64,000 nt of DNA from Arachis hypogaea (taxonomy: Eukaryota > Streptophyta > Magnoliopsida > Fabales > Fabaceae), in contig NC_092041.1 of the NCBI RefSeq assembly GCF_003086295.3, forward strand, positions 99,411,827 to 99,475,826, in the 5' to 3' direction. Under the pieces are notes generated by a model, which saw only the letters and a list, made by a program, of their open reading frames with translations, was not told where the DNA came from and did no database searches. Position 1 is the stretch's first letter, and the number at the start of each line of letters is the position of its first letter. Position numbers and translations under genes: made by a program. Positions 22,662 to 32,681 of this stretch are shown piece by piece.

Positions 22662-23203
22662 TGTTCATATCCTAGGTCAAGTTGTCCGACCCGGGATGTT
22701 CTACAGACAAAGCGACCGACCTCTTCAGGTCAGGACAATCCGACCTCTTCTCAAAGAGCTCGGCCAAGTCACGAGAAAGCCCAAATAAAGGGCCCAAATA
22801 GAGGAACACGCCCCAGATCCTAAGGCAGCCCAAGCCTACAAGAGAAGGGCGGTTCCCTTGAAAATAAGATGACCTCAATTGAAGATAAGATAAAGATAAG
22901 ATAACTAACTTATCTTATCCACAGGAGGCCACATCTCACCATTATAAATACACTGGAGCACCCAGGTATAACTCATACTCTGATTCTACTCAATACCTGT
23001 TTAATACCCTTGCTAACTTAAGCATCGATGTCCCTTGCAGGTACCCCCCACCCTCCGAGGACGAAGGATCAGCAGCACTGCTAGATCCAACAGGTCGGAC
23101 ACGACAGCTCCGGCTGCAACACACCTGCCAGACACAACAGCTCCGACCAGTACAGAAGATCTCATCCGAGATCGACCTTCAGTTTCAAGTAACCCTCGGA
23201 ACA
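22662..23203 (+). repeat. 3' LTR of element A
   Basis: Same 542-base length as the 5' copy, with about 21 single-base differences by hand count and no indel. It is followed by the GCACG target duplication. Confidence 0.93.
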
Positions 23204-23208
23204 GCACG

Positions 23209-23577
23209 CTAGTGGCATGCCTGTGTTAGTGAATCAGGAGCCTCCTCTGGACTTCTAGCTTGGCGTGCCACGCCAAGGACAACCCCAGGGACACACTCGT
23301 TATAGGGAGTCGGTGTGTCACTTTTAGGCACTCCATAGTAAACGCCATCATCGAGGGTACTTGGGGACCTTTTTGGACTCTATGCCTAGCGTGCCATGCA
23401 AAGGGCATGCCCAGGGCCACGCCAGGGTTAGATAGTTAGCGTGTCATGCCCTTGGCACGCCATAGTGCACGCCAGTATTGAGGAGTTCTTGTGTGATCCT
23501 CCGGACGACTGGCCTAGCGTGCCATGCCCTTGGTGTGATAGGGACACGCCCTTATTGGAAAGTTGGCATGCCACGCC
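23209..23577 (-). mobile_element. LTR of element D, continuation
   Basis: The GGCGTGCC/GGCACGCC word series resumes right after element A's target duplication, showing that A split this LTR. The sequence ends at 23577 where element C begins, and its far end is not seen again in the window. Confidence 0.7.
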
Positions 23578-24943
23578 TGATGCGTGAGCATCTTTTCTAT
23601 TTTTTCTAGTGAATTTACATTTGAATTTGTTAAGTTTAATCAAGATTTAGGTACTTTAAGCCACTATGGATGCTACTTTGAGCTCGGTGCTATTTGGTTT
23701 ATTTCAGGTAGCGTTCGGATGGATTTGACAGAATTTAGATGAAGAAACGAAGCCACGACAAGCCCAGGAGGTGGCGCCAAACTTGGAGAATCCAAGTTTG
23801 GCACCAGGAGCGCTACAAGCTTCCATTGCATTCGGCCTTAGTGGTGCCAAACTTGAGATTTTCCAAGTTTGGTGCCACACCCACTCCATCCTCCAAGAAC
23901 TTGCTGCTTTGATGGTGCCAAACTTGGGATTCTCCAAGTTTGGCGCCAATCTTAGAAAACAAGGTAGTCCCTATTCATCCAGAAGGAGCCAACACGAGAT
24001 GGTTTTATTAATTTTTTATTAAACTTTATTTTATTTTACAATAGGAAAAGATATTATTTAGTTTTAGAAAATGTATTCTACATTAATTAGGATTTGATAT
24101 AAAAGGAAAACGATTCGGCCCTTCGCACTCTCTTCCATTTTACGCACCTTACTCCGTACTTTACAATTTTTAGAACCCTTGTTTTCTCTCTGAGTCATGA
24201 GCAATTAAGCCTCTACTGTTAAGGTTAGGAGCTCTGTTTATTCTATGGATTGGTACTATTACTACTCTATTTTAATTAATGTATTGATTTCAATTTCAAG
24301 AATTTGTTTTTGTTCTTCATCTTAAGAATTTGGGTAGATAGAAAGAATAACCCTTATTCTATTTGAGTTCTTGTAAACCTTGAAAAAGGAATTTACTTGA
24401 ACAACATCTTGGAAATAATTTCTCAGAAATCACTAATTATCTAGACTTAACGAGATACGTGATGTATAATCCTCTTATATTTGTGTAATTAAGGTTTTTG
24501 TGGCTAATAAACTAGAATTGGACTTAAACCTCTAATTGATATTAAGTGACCAAGGAATTGACGATTAACTAGGTTAGAGGAGTCTAAATTACTAAGGAAT
24601 TAGGGTTTAGTCAAATATAGTTTGCCATGAATTGAATCTTTCATGATTAAAATAGTTAGTAAGAAATAGAAATCCAGACGATAAACAACTCAGAAACCTT
24701 AACTGTTTCTCATATATTCTTCACACCCAATTTACTGTTTGCTTTTTGAACTTTTTAAATTTACTGTTGAATGAAATTGAACTCCTAAAACAAGTTTTTC
24801 TGCTTCTCTGACTAAGCAGTTCACCCAATCATTGTTGCTTGATCCATCAATACTCGTGGAATCGACCCTCACTTACCTGAGGTATTACTTGGTACGACCC
24901 GGTACACTTGCCAGTTAGTTTGTGGACTTTAAATTCCGCAACA
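23578..24943 (+). repeat. 5' LTR of element C
   Basis: TGATGCGTGAGCATC at the left and TTCCGCAACA at the right; 1366 bases. TATA box GATATAAAAGG at 24096-24106. Its flanking thirds align with the LTR at 6743, but the middle island is a different set of palindromes. Confidence 0.85.
23773..23948 (+). repeat. Three hairpins of the GGTGCCAAACTTGG word
   Basis: Inverted repeats at 23773-23805 (15-base arms, one mismatch, 3-base loop), 23843-23876 and 23913-23948, spaced by about 70 bases. All are versions of GGNGCCAAACTTGG paired with its complement. The last lies about 150 bases upstream of the TATA box. Confidence 0.9.
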
Positions 24944-24948
24944 AGTTT

Positions 24949-24966
24949 TGGCGCCGTTGCCGGAAA
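24949..24966 (+). promoter_or_regulatory. Primer binding site of element C
   Basis: TGGCGCCGTTGCCGGAAA agrees with the tRNA-Asp complement in 16 of 18 bases and lies five bases after the LTR. Confidence 0.85.
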
Positions 24967-25313
24967 TTAACTGTGACTGACAACTACTAGTTGTTTGATT
25001 GCTTAGATTAGGCATTTTTAGCTTTAATTTTATTAAATTTTTTTTGCTTTAATTTTTGCATTTAGCTTTAATTTTTCCCCTTAATTTCTAAAATTAAGTT
25101 TGGCATCGTCTAGTTATTTTGTTTTGTTTTTCTTGTTTATTTCTCCATTAAATTTTCAAAAATTTGTCCCAATTTTTGTTTAGTGATTTTCGAATTTTCC
25201 TGCTCTATTTGTTTAGTTTATTTCATATTATTTCTCTTACTCAGGTTACCTCACTGGGAATTCTCTTCACTCTAACATAGAGATTCCCATCTTTTCTTGC
25301 TTTCTGTTTGTTT
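24967..25313 (+). other. Leader of element C
   Basis: T-rich, non-coding. AAGTTTGGCATCG near 25094 echoes the AAGTTTGGTGTTG phrase found in the leader and before the 3' LTR of the FIDEL-like element. Confidence 0.5.
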
Positions 25314-26931
25314 ATGAGCAGGAATAGGAACAAAGAACCTCTTATAGATTTTGATCCTGAACCTGAGGGGACCTTGAGATGGCATTCGCAACAAGCTAGA
25401 CTCTACAAATTTGGTGAAAGTCTCAGTGATACTTTTGCAAAAAAAGCTGAAGAGTCTACTATGGATGCCAATAATGCTGTCAATGCTAATGTGGTTAATC
25501 AGAATGGGAATGAGCAACCTAGAATGCTTGGTTCATACACTGCTCCCACTCCTATTTTTTTGGAAAAAAAGTATTGCGGTGTTTCATATAGGTGCAAACA
25601 ACTTTGAGCTAAAGTCTCAGTTGATCATATTGGTGCAACAGAATTGCCAGTTTTATGGACTCCTCCAGAAAGACCTAAACTTGTTCATCTCTAATTTTCT
25701 ATAGATATGTGATATTGTGAAGACCAATGGAGTGAATTCAGATGTCTATAAGCTGATGCTTTTCCCATTTGCAGACAGGGATAGAGCAAAGCAGTGGCTT
25801 GACAGTCAGCCCAAGGAGAGCTTGGATACTTGAGATAAAGTGGTCACCAAATTTCTGAACGATTTCTTTCCTCCTTAGAAGATGACTAAACTGAGGACAA
25901 ATGTTCAAACTTTCAGGCAAAGAGATGGTGAATCCCTCTATGAAGCCTAGGAGCGGTACAAGGTAATGATCAGAAGGTACCCTGCTGATATGTTCTCAGA
26001 CTGGATTAGGCTACAGATCTTCTATGATGGACTTTCAGAGATGGCCAAAATGTCTCTGGATAATTCTGTAGGTAGTTCTGTGCACATGAAGAAGACTCTT
26101 AAAGAGGCCATTAATTTAATTGAGATGGTTGCTAACAACCAATACTTGTACACTTCTGAAGGAACCCTGTGAGCTCTGGGGCTACTCAAAAGAAAGGAGC
26201 CTTGGAAGTGGATACCTTGGATGCTATTCTTGCTCAGAATAAAGCCATGTCCCAATAGATTAGTATGCTTACTCAGCACTTGAGTGGGATGCAGGTTTCA
26301 GCCGTTAGTGCTCAGAATGTCCCTCAAGAGGCTCCATATGACATCAATGGTAGCTTCATTCAAGGTGAGAATTATGAATATGTTCAATTTTATCCTGAAC
26401 ATGTCAACTTTATGGGGAATGCTCTTAGAAAATCCAACAATGATCCATATGCCAAGACCTTTAATTAGAGATGGAGAAATCATCCAAACTTTGGATGGAG
26501 AGAGCAACCTTAGAGGCTACAGAATTTCAATAATTCTCAGGGGCGATTTTTATCAGAACAATTTCAATAACTATCAGTTTCAGTCATCCCAACCACAACA
26601 ACCTCAGCAAGCAATGTCTTAGCCTCAAAGGACCACTGATTTGGAATCACTAGTTGCAAGTTTTATGCAGGAGACTAGAGCTTCACTTAGAAACTTTGAA
26701 ATACAAGTAGGTCAATTGAGCAAACATCTACCTGAGAGACCTCATAATACCCTTCCTGGTGATACAGTGGTGAATCCAAGAGAAGACTGCAAGGCTATTC
26801 ACTTGAGAAGTGGTAAGGTGACCGGTTATGAGATCAAGGTTAATGAGGAGTTGGTTGAAAAAAAGCTCCAGAGGAGAAGAATGAGGAAGCAGAACACGCC
26901 CCTCCCAGGCATGCAGACAACCCTTTTCTAG
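25314..26931 (+). pseudogene. gag: gag of element C, many stops
   Basis: ATG at 25314. The frame breaks near 25570 in a run of A residues and continues in another frame. Recognisable gag markers are NFELKSQLI, VNSDVYKLMLFPFA, AKQWLDSQPKESLDT, KMTKLRTNVQTFRQ, ERYKVMIRRYPADMFSDW and MSLDNS. Stops replace probable Trp or Gln codons, for example near 25831 (Asp-Thr-stop-Asp). A Gln-rich stretch near 26560-26620 and a final block (26641-26931) resemble the region between gag and protease. No intact zinc knuckle is visible. It would have formed the particle core. Confidence 0.8.
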
Positions 26932-27560
26932 TCTCTCTTGACACACATCCGTCATTATTCAAGGCTCCCGAATACAAGCCTAAAATTCCATACCTTCAGA
27001 GGCTCTATAAGGCTTCCAAAGACAAGCAATTTTCTAGATTTTTAGAGGTATTCAAGAAGCTTTAAATCAACATTCCTTGTGCAGTGGCCCTTGAGCAAAT
27101 GCCTCTTTATGCCAAGTTGATGAAGGAAAGTGAGACAGTGGTGTTGATAAAGGAATGCAGTACCATCATTCAGCATAACCTTCCTGAGAAGATGCAAGAT
27201 CCGAGAAGCTTTGTAATTCCTTGCACCATTAGGGATGCCATTATTTAGAGAGCTTTGTGTGATCTTGGAGCTAGCATCAACATCATGCCACTTTCATTGA
27301 TGAGAAAGCTCTAAATTGATGAGATAAAACCCACTCGTATTTCTCTTCAACTTGCTGACCTTTCTATTAAGTTTTCTGTGGAAGTTATTGAGGATTTACT
27401 TGTGAAAGTGGGTCCATTTATTTTTCCTACTGATTTTGTCATACTGGATATGGGAGAGGATAAAATTTCTCTATTATTCTTGGAAGACCCTTTTTAGCTA
27501 CAGGTAGAGCTCTAATTGACGTGCAAAGGGTGAACCAACCCTGAGGGTCAATGAAGAAGA
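26932..27560 (+). pseudogene. Decayed protease region of element C
   Basis: The frame is broken by many stops and shifts, so no open frame covers it. Fragments read in different frames still resemble the protease segment, for example LGASINIMPLSLM near 27258-27300, where the usual Asp-x-Gly site lies just before. The region connects gag to reverse transcriptase. Confidence 0.6.
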
Positions 27561-27561
27561 A

Positions 27562-29839
27562 GTGGTCCTTAATGTGTTTGAAGCTATTAAACACCCTAAT
27601 AATCCTGAGGGGTGTATGAGAGTTGATATTGTTGAACCACTTGTTCAAGAGGTGTTTGAAGCTAGGGCACTTGATGATGCTTTGGATTCTCTCTCTGAGA
27701 ATAATTTGCTTGAGATTGATGATTCACTACCTCAAAAAGACATATCATACACACCTAAAGCTGAGGAAGGAGTTCCTAAGCTTAAGTTAAAGCCCATTCC
27801 TCCTTCTTTGAAATATGCATTCCTAAGTGAGAATGATTCATATCCAGTGATTATTAGCTCTTCCTTAAAGCCTGAGGACGAAGAACCGCTGATTACAGTG
27901 CTCAAGAGTCACAAAACGGCTCTTGGGTGGACCATTGGTGATTTAAAAGGGATTAGTCCAACCAAGTATATGCACAAGATCCTTCTTGAATATGATGCTA
28001 AACTAGTTGTTCAACCACAAAGGAGGCTAAATCCAACCATGAAAGAGGTGGTCCAAAAAGAGGTAATGAAACTATGGAAAACTGGGATTATATACCCTAT
28101 TTCTGACAGTCCTTGGGTGATTCTTATGCAAGTAGTTCCCAAGAAAGGAGGGATGACAGTGATCAAGAATAAAAAGAATGATCTGATTCCCACAAGGACC
28201 ATCACATGATGGAGGATGTGCATAGATTACAGAAGGTTTAACACTGCTACAAGGAATGGTCACTTCCCCTTGCCTTTCATTGATCAGATGCTTGAGAGGT
28301 TAGCTGGTCATGCTTTTTATTATTTTCTAGATAGATATTCTGGATATAATCAAATTGCAGTGGACCCTCAAGATCAAGATAAGACAGCATTCACATATCC
28401 TTTTGAAGTATTTGCTTACCGGAGAATGCCGTTTGGACTCTGTAATGCCCCAGCAACTTTTCAGAGGTGTATGCTTTGAATTTTCTTTTATATGGTTGAA
28501 AAGTTCATTGAGGTATTTATGAATGATTTTTTTATTTTTAGTAACTCTTTTGAATCTTGTCTTAAGCATTTATCTCTGGTCTTGAAATAGTGTCAAGAGT
28601 TAAACCTTGTTTTAAATTGGGAGAAATGTCATTTTATGGTTACTGAAGGTATTATTCTTGAATACCGGGTTTCAAGCAAAGGGATTGAAGTGGATAGAGC
28701 TAAGGTGGAGGTGATGGAAAAATTATCACCACTAACCAATGATAAGGCAGTTAGGAGTTTCTTATGTCATGTAAGATTTTACAGAAGGTTTATAAAGGAC
28801 TTTCAAAAATTGCTAAAACTTTGATCAACCTATTGTTTGCTGATGTTCTTTTTAACTTTGATACTGACTGTTTGTATGCCTTTGAAACTTTGAAAGCAAA
28901 CCTTACCTCTGCTCCCATCATAGCTCCACCTGACTGGGATTTACCATTTGAATTAATGTGTGATGCCAGTGATTATGCTATAGGTTCTGTCTTGGGACAG
29001 AAACAAGGTAAGCTTATGCACGTCATTTATTATGCTAGTCGCGTATTAAATGATGCTCAAAAGAATTACACAACCACACAAAAAGAATTACTAGCTGTTG
29101 TATATACTGTTGATAAGTTTAGGTCTTATTTGATTGGTTCTAAAGTAATTCTTTATACTGATCATGTTGCTCTTAAGTATCTTTTAACCAAGCAGGATTC
29201 TAAACCAAGACTGATTAGGTGGGTGCTACTTCTTCAAGAGTTTGACATTGACATTAAAGACAGAAAGGGATCAGAGAATTAAGTGGCTGATCACTTCTCC
29301 AGAATTGAGCTCGAAGAAGGAATGCAACCACCCACTGTTGTGACTGAAACAATCATAAATGGGCAACTCTTTATCATTCAGCAGGCTCCGTGGTTTGCAG
29401 ACATTGCACACTACAAAGCCATGAGGTTCATCCCCAAGGAGTACAGTAGTCAACAAGTTAAAAAGCTCTTAACTGATGCAAAGTACTACTTGTGGTAGGA
29501 ACCTTATCTTTTTAAGAGATGCTCAGATGATATAATCTGGAGGTGTGTCTCAGATGAGAAACACAGCAGATTCTTTGGCATTGTCATGGTTCTGAGTATG
29601 GAGGCCACTTTGGTGGTGAAAGGACAGCTACTAAGGTCCTTCAGAGCAGTTTTTACTGGCCGACTCTTTTCAGAGACTTAAGAGCATTTGTGAAGAATTG
29701 TAATAAATGTCAAAGAGCTAATTATATCCCTGCCAATCATGAGATGCCATAGCGGGGGATTCTTGAGATTGAGTTGCTTGATGTGTGGGGTATTGACTTC
29801 ATGGGACATTTTCCACCCTCATACTCCAACACTTATATC
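27562..29839 (+). pseudogene. pol: pol of element C: RT, RNase H, integrase start; truncated
   Basis: An acidic linker (27562-27800) precedes reverse transcriptase motifs CIDYRRFNTATRNGHFPLPF, FLDRYSGYNQIAV, RRMPFGLCNAPATFQR and the catalytic box, which reads FMND rather than YxDD near 28518. RNase H follows (28930-29280; [14 protein letters not shown] and [11 protein letters not shown]). The integrase zinc-binding part is read in shifted frames at 29500-29760, and the core begins (DFMGHFPPSYSNTYI near 29790) but stops at 29839. Stops at 28207, 29281 and 29497 fall at probable Trp or Gln-type positions. Not functional. Confidence 0.85.
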
Positions 29840-31599
29840 GATGCCGACGACAGAAGATTCAGAGTTTAGACGACCAGATGACGATGTCGCTGACATCAGC
29901 TTCGATCGGCGACGGTGAATTTCTTCTACCCGTTCGAGTTTCTTCTGCCCATTGACAGCAGCTTCATTCTAATGCCGATTGTGGTATGGACGGTGGAGTT
30001 CTTTCTATCCGTTGGAGGAAGACTGGAAGAAGAAATTAGGGTTGAGGGAGGCATGATGAGTGGCTCTTCAAAAATGGGTGGGTCAGCTATGTGGGTAATC
30101 AATAATGGTTGTTTTCTCAGTGTCAAAACGAAGCCATTTTGGTGCATATTGAAAAACTGGAACTTTAATAAACCCGGCCGGTTCGTTGGTTAACCACCAA
30201 TTCGACCAATTTTTTACCCAATTTTTACAGGATAATTTTAGAGGTCAGCTAAACCAGTCAAATGACTGGTTTTCGATTAACCAGATCAAACTAGCCGGTT
30301 CAATTTTCATAACCTTGGTTTTTATTTTCTATTTTTATTTTTAATATTTTCTGTTTTTTGAATTTTGTGAAGAAAAAATAAAAACAAAATTTTATTATTT
30401 TCTCTTTTTTTTTTTTTACAAAATTCGAAAAACAAAAAATACTAAAAATAAAAATAAAAAATAAAAACACAAACCAAATGCATTCAAAATCTTTTCTCTT
30501 TCTTCCTCCTTTAACCTTCATGCTCTAAAGTTGCAAGACTAACTTTATGACGAATGAAAAATAATCTTCCTACTTTTCAATCCTCAGGTAATTACTTTTT
30601 GTAATTTTTTACAAAACAGAAATAATTTTATGCCATTATTATTTACTTAGGATATGATAATTGCACAATAAATTCTCAGCTATATTAATATTTGAGCGTA
30701 TTCCTCTTCTTACGGCTGAATTTTAGTATATTATGCAAAAGATTTGTCGTTATTATTAGTATTTGAACTTGATCACTGCCAATTATGTAGATAGGTAGCA
30801 TATTTGGTCTATTTTAAAATATTTTTCTTATCATCCTATAAGTTTCTGGGTATTCTTTGACACATTTAGTTTCCTTTTCATTTTTGTAATTGGATTTACT
30901 TTTAATCTAGACCTTTTTTATTTTTGTTTTTTTTTTCTTTTTGCATCCTGTTATATAAATTCATATCATAATGTTGAAAAAACTCGAATTTTTAGCGTCT
31001 GAAATATGTTATTAAAATCTTTTTGGGAAGTAAAATAGGTGGGTAGATGAGAGTGTCATTCTGAAGCATTGCAACGGTTATAATTTTTTTTATTGGAGAG
31101 TGTTAGGTAAACAATAACCATCTTGAATAATATGAACAACTACCAATTAAATAAAAACACACTATACTTTCAAATTAACCATCTAAATCTTAATATTAAA
31201 ATAACCATCCGTATACTTAATGAAATAAACATTCAATATATCTATTGTTCACATTGTTTAATATTTTCATTACCTACTTATACTTTTCCTTTCTGATTTT
31301 ATCACGCTGCAAGTTTCTTTTTTCCTCAGTAATACCTTTTTTAATATGTTTGCTATACAAGTGAATTAATTGGAACTCCCAAAGAATAATTTGAGAGACT
31401 TCTCAATTTCAATCCATTAAAAAGTGATTTGCATATATAAATTAAATTTATTGTATCATTCATTTTTATTATAAACTTAATGAGAGACTGGTATTATTTT
31501 TAAAATTTATAGAATATATAAATACATTATTTCCATATTAAATAATTGTTGACAAGTGTTGATAATTTAGCTTGAATTTAATCATTATTAAAAGGGAAC
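29840..31599. other. Unassigned DNA between elements C and B
   Basis: The left 200 bases are more GC-rich and encode nothing I recognise. 30174-30315 contains CCGGCCGGTTCG and CTAGCCGGTTCAATTTTC, a pattern like the ends of a DNA transposon, with a perfect 10-base hairpin (AAACCAGTCA/TGACTGGTTT) at 30251-30272. The rest is AT-rich without features. A stretch near 31117-31215 repeats AACCATC three times. Confidence 0.5.
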
Positions 31600-31604
31600 A
31601 CTAT
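31600..31604 (+). other. Target-site duplication ACTAT, left copy
   Basis: ACTAT lies directly before TGTTCGG and is repeated at 42165-42169 straight after GCCGTAACA. Confidence 0.92.
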
Positions 31605-32025
31605 TGTTCGGTGAGTTGTGTACTGGACGGTTCGGGATGATCTTTGTACGAGTAGGTGGGGCGTGATGCGGAAGGAGTCGTGAGGGTGAAACGGGAAACT
31701 GACGTTCCGAGCTCTTGGCAGAAAGGGGGTGCCACCTGCAATGACACTCCGACGCTCAAGTCAGTCGAATGTGCAGGCGAAAAGGGGGTAAGGCGGTATG
31801 TGACGTACCTTGGGGAAAGGGTAGGTCCTTCCCCATTTAGACCGTGTCAGAGGTGGGCCCTGCAAGGACAGGCCCACCTTCTTCGAGACCTCCCTTGCAC
31901 AGCTGTAGCGGAGCTGTCAGGGATGCGTGTCCAGGTTGGCGATCGGGCGCCTTGCTCCTAACTGTTCGGGTTGGGTGGTGCCCGGGTCGGGCCGGCCCAC
32001 ATTTAGTTTGGGCCAGGCCGTAACA
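31605..32025 (-). repeat. 3' LTR of element B
   Basis: TGTTCGG...CGTAACA ends on the plus strand (TGTTACG...CGAACA on the minus strand). GC-rich, unlike the other LTRs here. The 101-codon plus-strand frame inside it recurs in the other LTR at 41795-42100 and is not a gene. Confidence 0.92.
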
Positions 32026-32036
32026 GTGCCTCCGAC
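32026..32036 (-). promoter_or_regulatory. Polypurine tract of element B
   Basis: On the minus strand GTCGGAGGCAC directly precedes the LTR, resembling the GCAGGGGCAC of element A. Confidence 0.6.
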
Positions 32037-32264
32037 GCACCAGCAACGACCGTAGGGATCGTTGGTGGCGTGTCATCTCTCTTTTCATGCGTTGTCGCCA
32101 GGTCGGCCGTCCGTGGGGGGGGGGCGTGCCTCTTACGTGCATCTGTTCGTTGCTGGAATGGCCGCTTGTCGCCTCGTTCTTCGCGCGGGGCATTAAATGT
32201 TCATAATGGGTTGAAAAATCCTGTGTGCAAAGACTATTTTGTCCTCAGGCCTTTCGCGCTTCCT

Positions 32265-32681
32265 GAGTGGCAGTTTTAAATAGTTTTTGCTTTGGTTTTT
32301 TCCTTTACACTCTTGTTCCTACTATCTCCTTCTTCTTCACCCAGAAAATCTCAGAACTTCCTTCTAGCATCCTCGTGTATCTTTCCTCCTTCCTTCTCAA
32401 TTTTTCGCAACCGATTCAGGTAATCTTCGATCCTTTCTCTCTTCTGCTTTAATATTTTCTTGCATGTCTATTGTGTGCACTTGTTGCATTTTGATTTTTG
32501 TAGGATAAACATCTTTTTAATGTCAAGCAGGGTGTGTTAGGGGGGTTACCATTCTGGAATAGGCTTCATTTGATATTGACTTCAGGCATGTTTAGTTCGG
32601 GTTGTAGGGTAGACATAGTTTCTGGGTTTCTTTCGGGTTCCCGACCTCATAGACTAACCGAGTGGTGCCCCCATTGTAGGT
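32265..32681 (+). promoter_or_regulatory. Candidate promoter and leader of the antisense gene in B
   Basis: A TATA-like TTTTAAATAG (32273-32282) is followed by a pyrimidine-rich leader. A donor CAG/GTAATC at 32419/32420 and acceptor candidates TTTGTAG (32503) or CATTGTAG (32679) would remove a leader intron. The ATG is at 32682. Element A shows the same arrangement in the same place. Confidence 0.5.

Larger units (their letters stand above)
12513..23203 (+). mobile_element. Complete Ty3/gypsy Tat-like element A, 10.7 kb
   Basis: Both LTRs are 542 bases (12513-13054, 22662-23203) and the element is flanked by GCACG on both sides (12508-12512, 23204-23208). Order: LTR, PBS, gag, protease, reverse transcriptase, RNase H, integrase, tandem array, antisense gene, PPT, LTR. 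The gene order, lack of a chromodomain and antisense accessory gene fit the Tat/Ogre lineage as generally described. I hand-counted about 21 LTR differences (3.9 percent). Stops and frameshifts in gag and pol make it dead. It sits inside the LTR of element D. Confidence 0.93.
23578..29839 (+). mobile_element. Ty3-type element C, 3' half lost
   Basis: A 5' LTR (23578-24943), tRNA-Asp primer site, degraded gag and pol follow in order. Sequence stops matching an integrase at about 29839, so catalytic integrase, 3' LTR and target duplication are absent. The LTR is a relative of 6743-8137. The gag and pol are closest to the Athila-like group by my reading of their motifs. It was inserted in the LTR of element D (left flank ACGCC). 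Confidence 0.85.

Noticed and set aside
31656..31961. 101-codon plus-strand open frame
   Set aside because: Inside the LTR of element B and present again at 41795-42100. Open by composition only.
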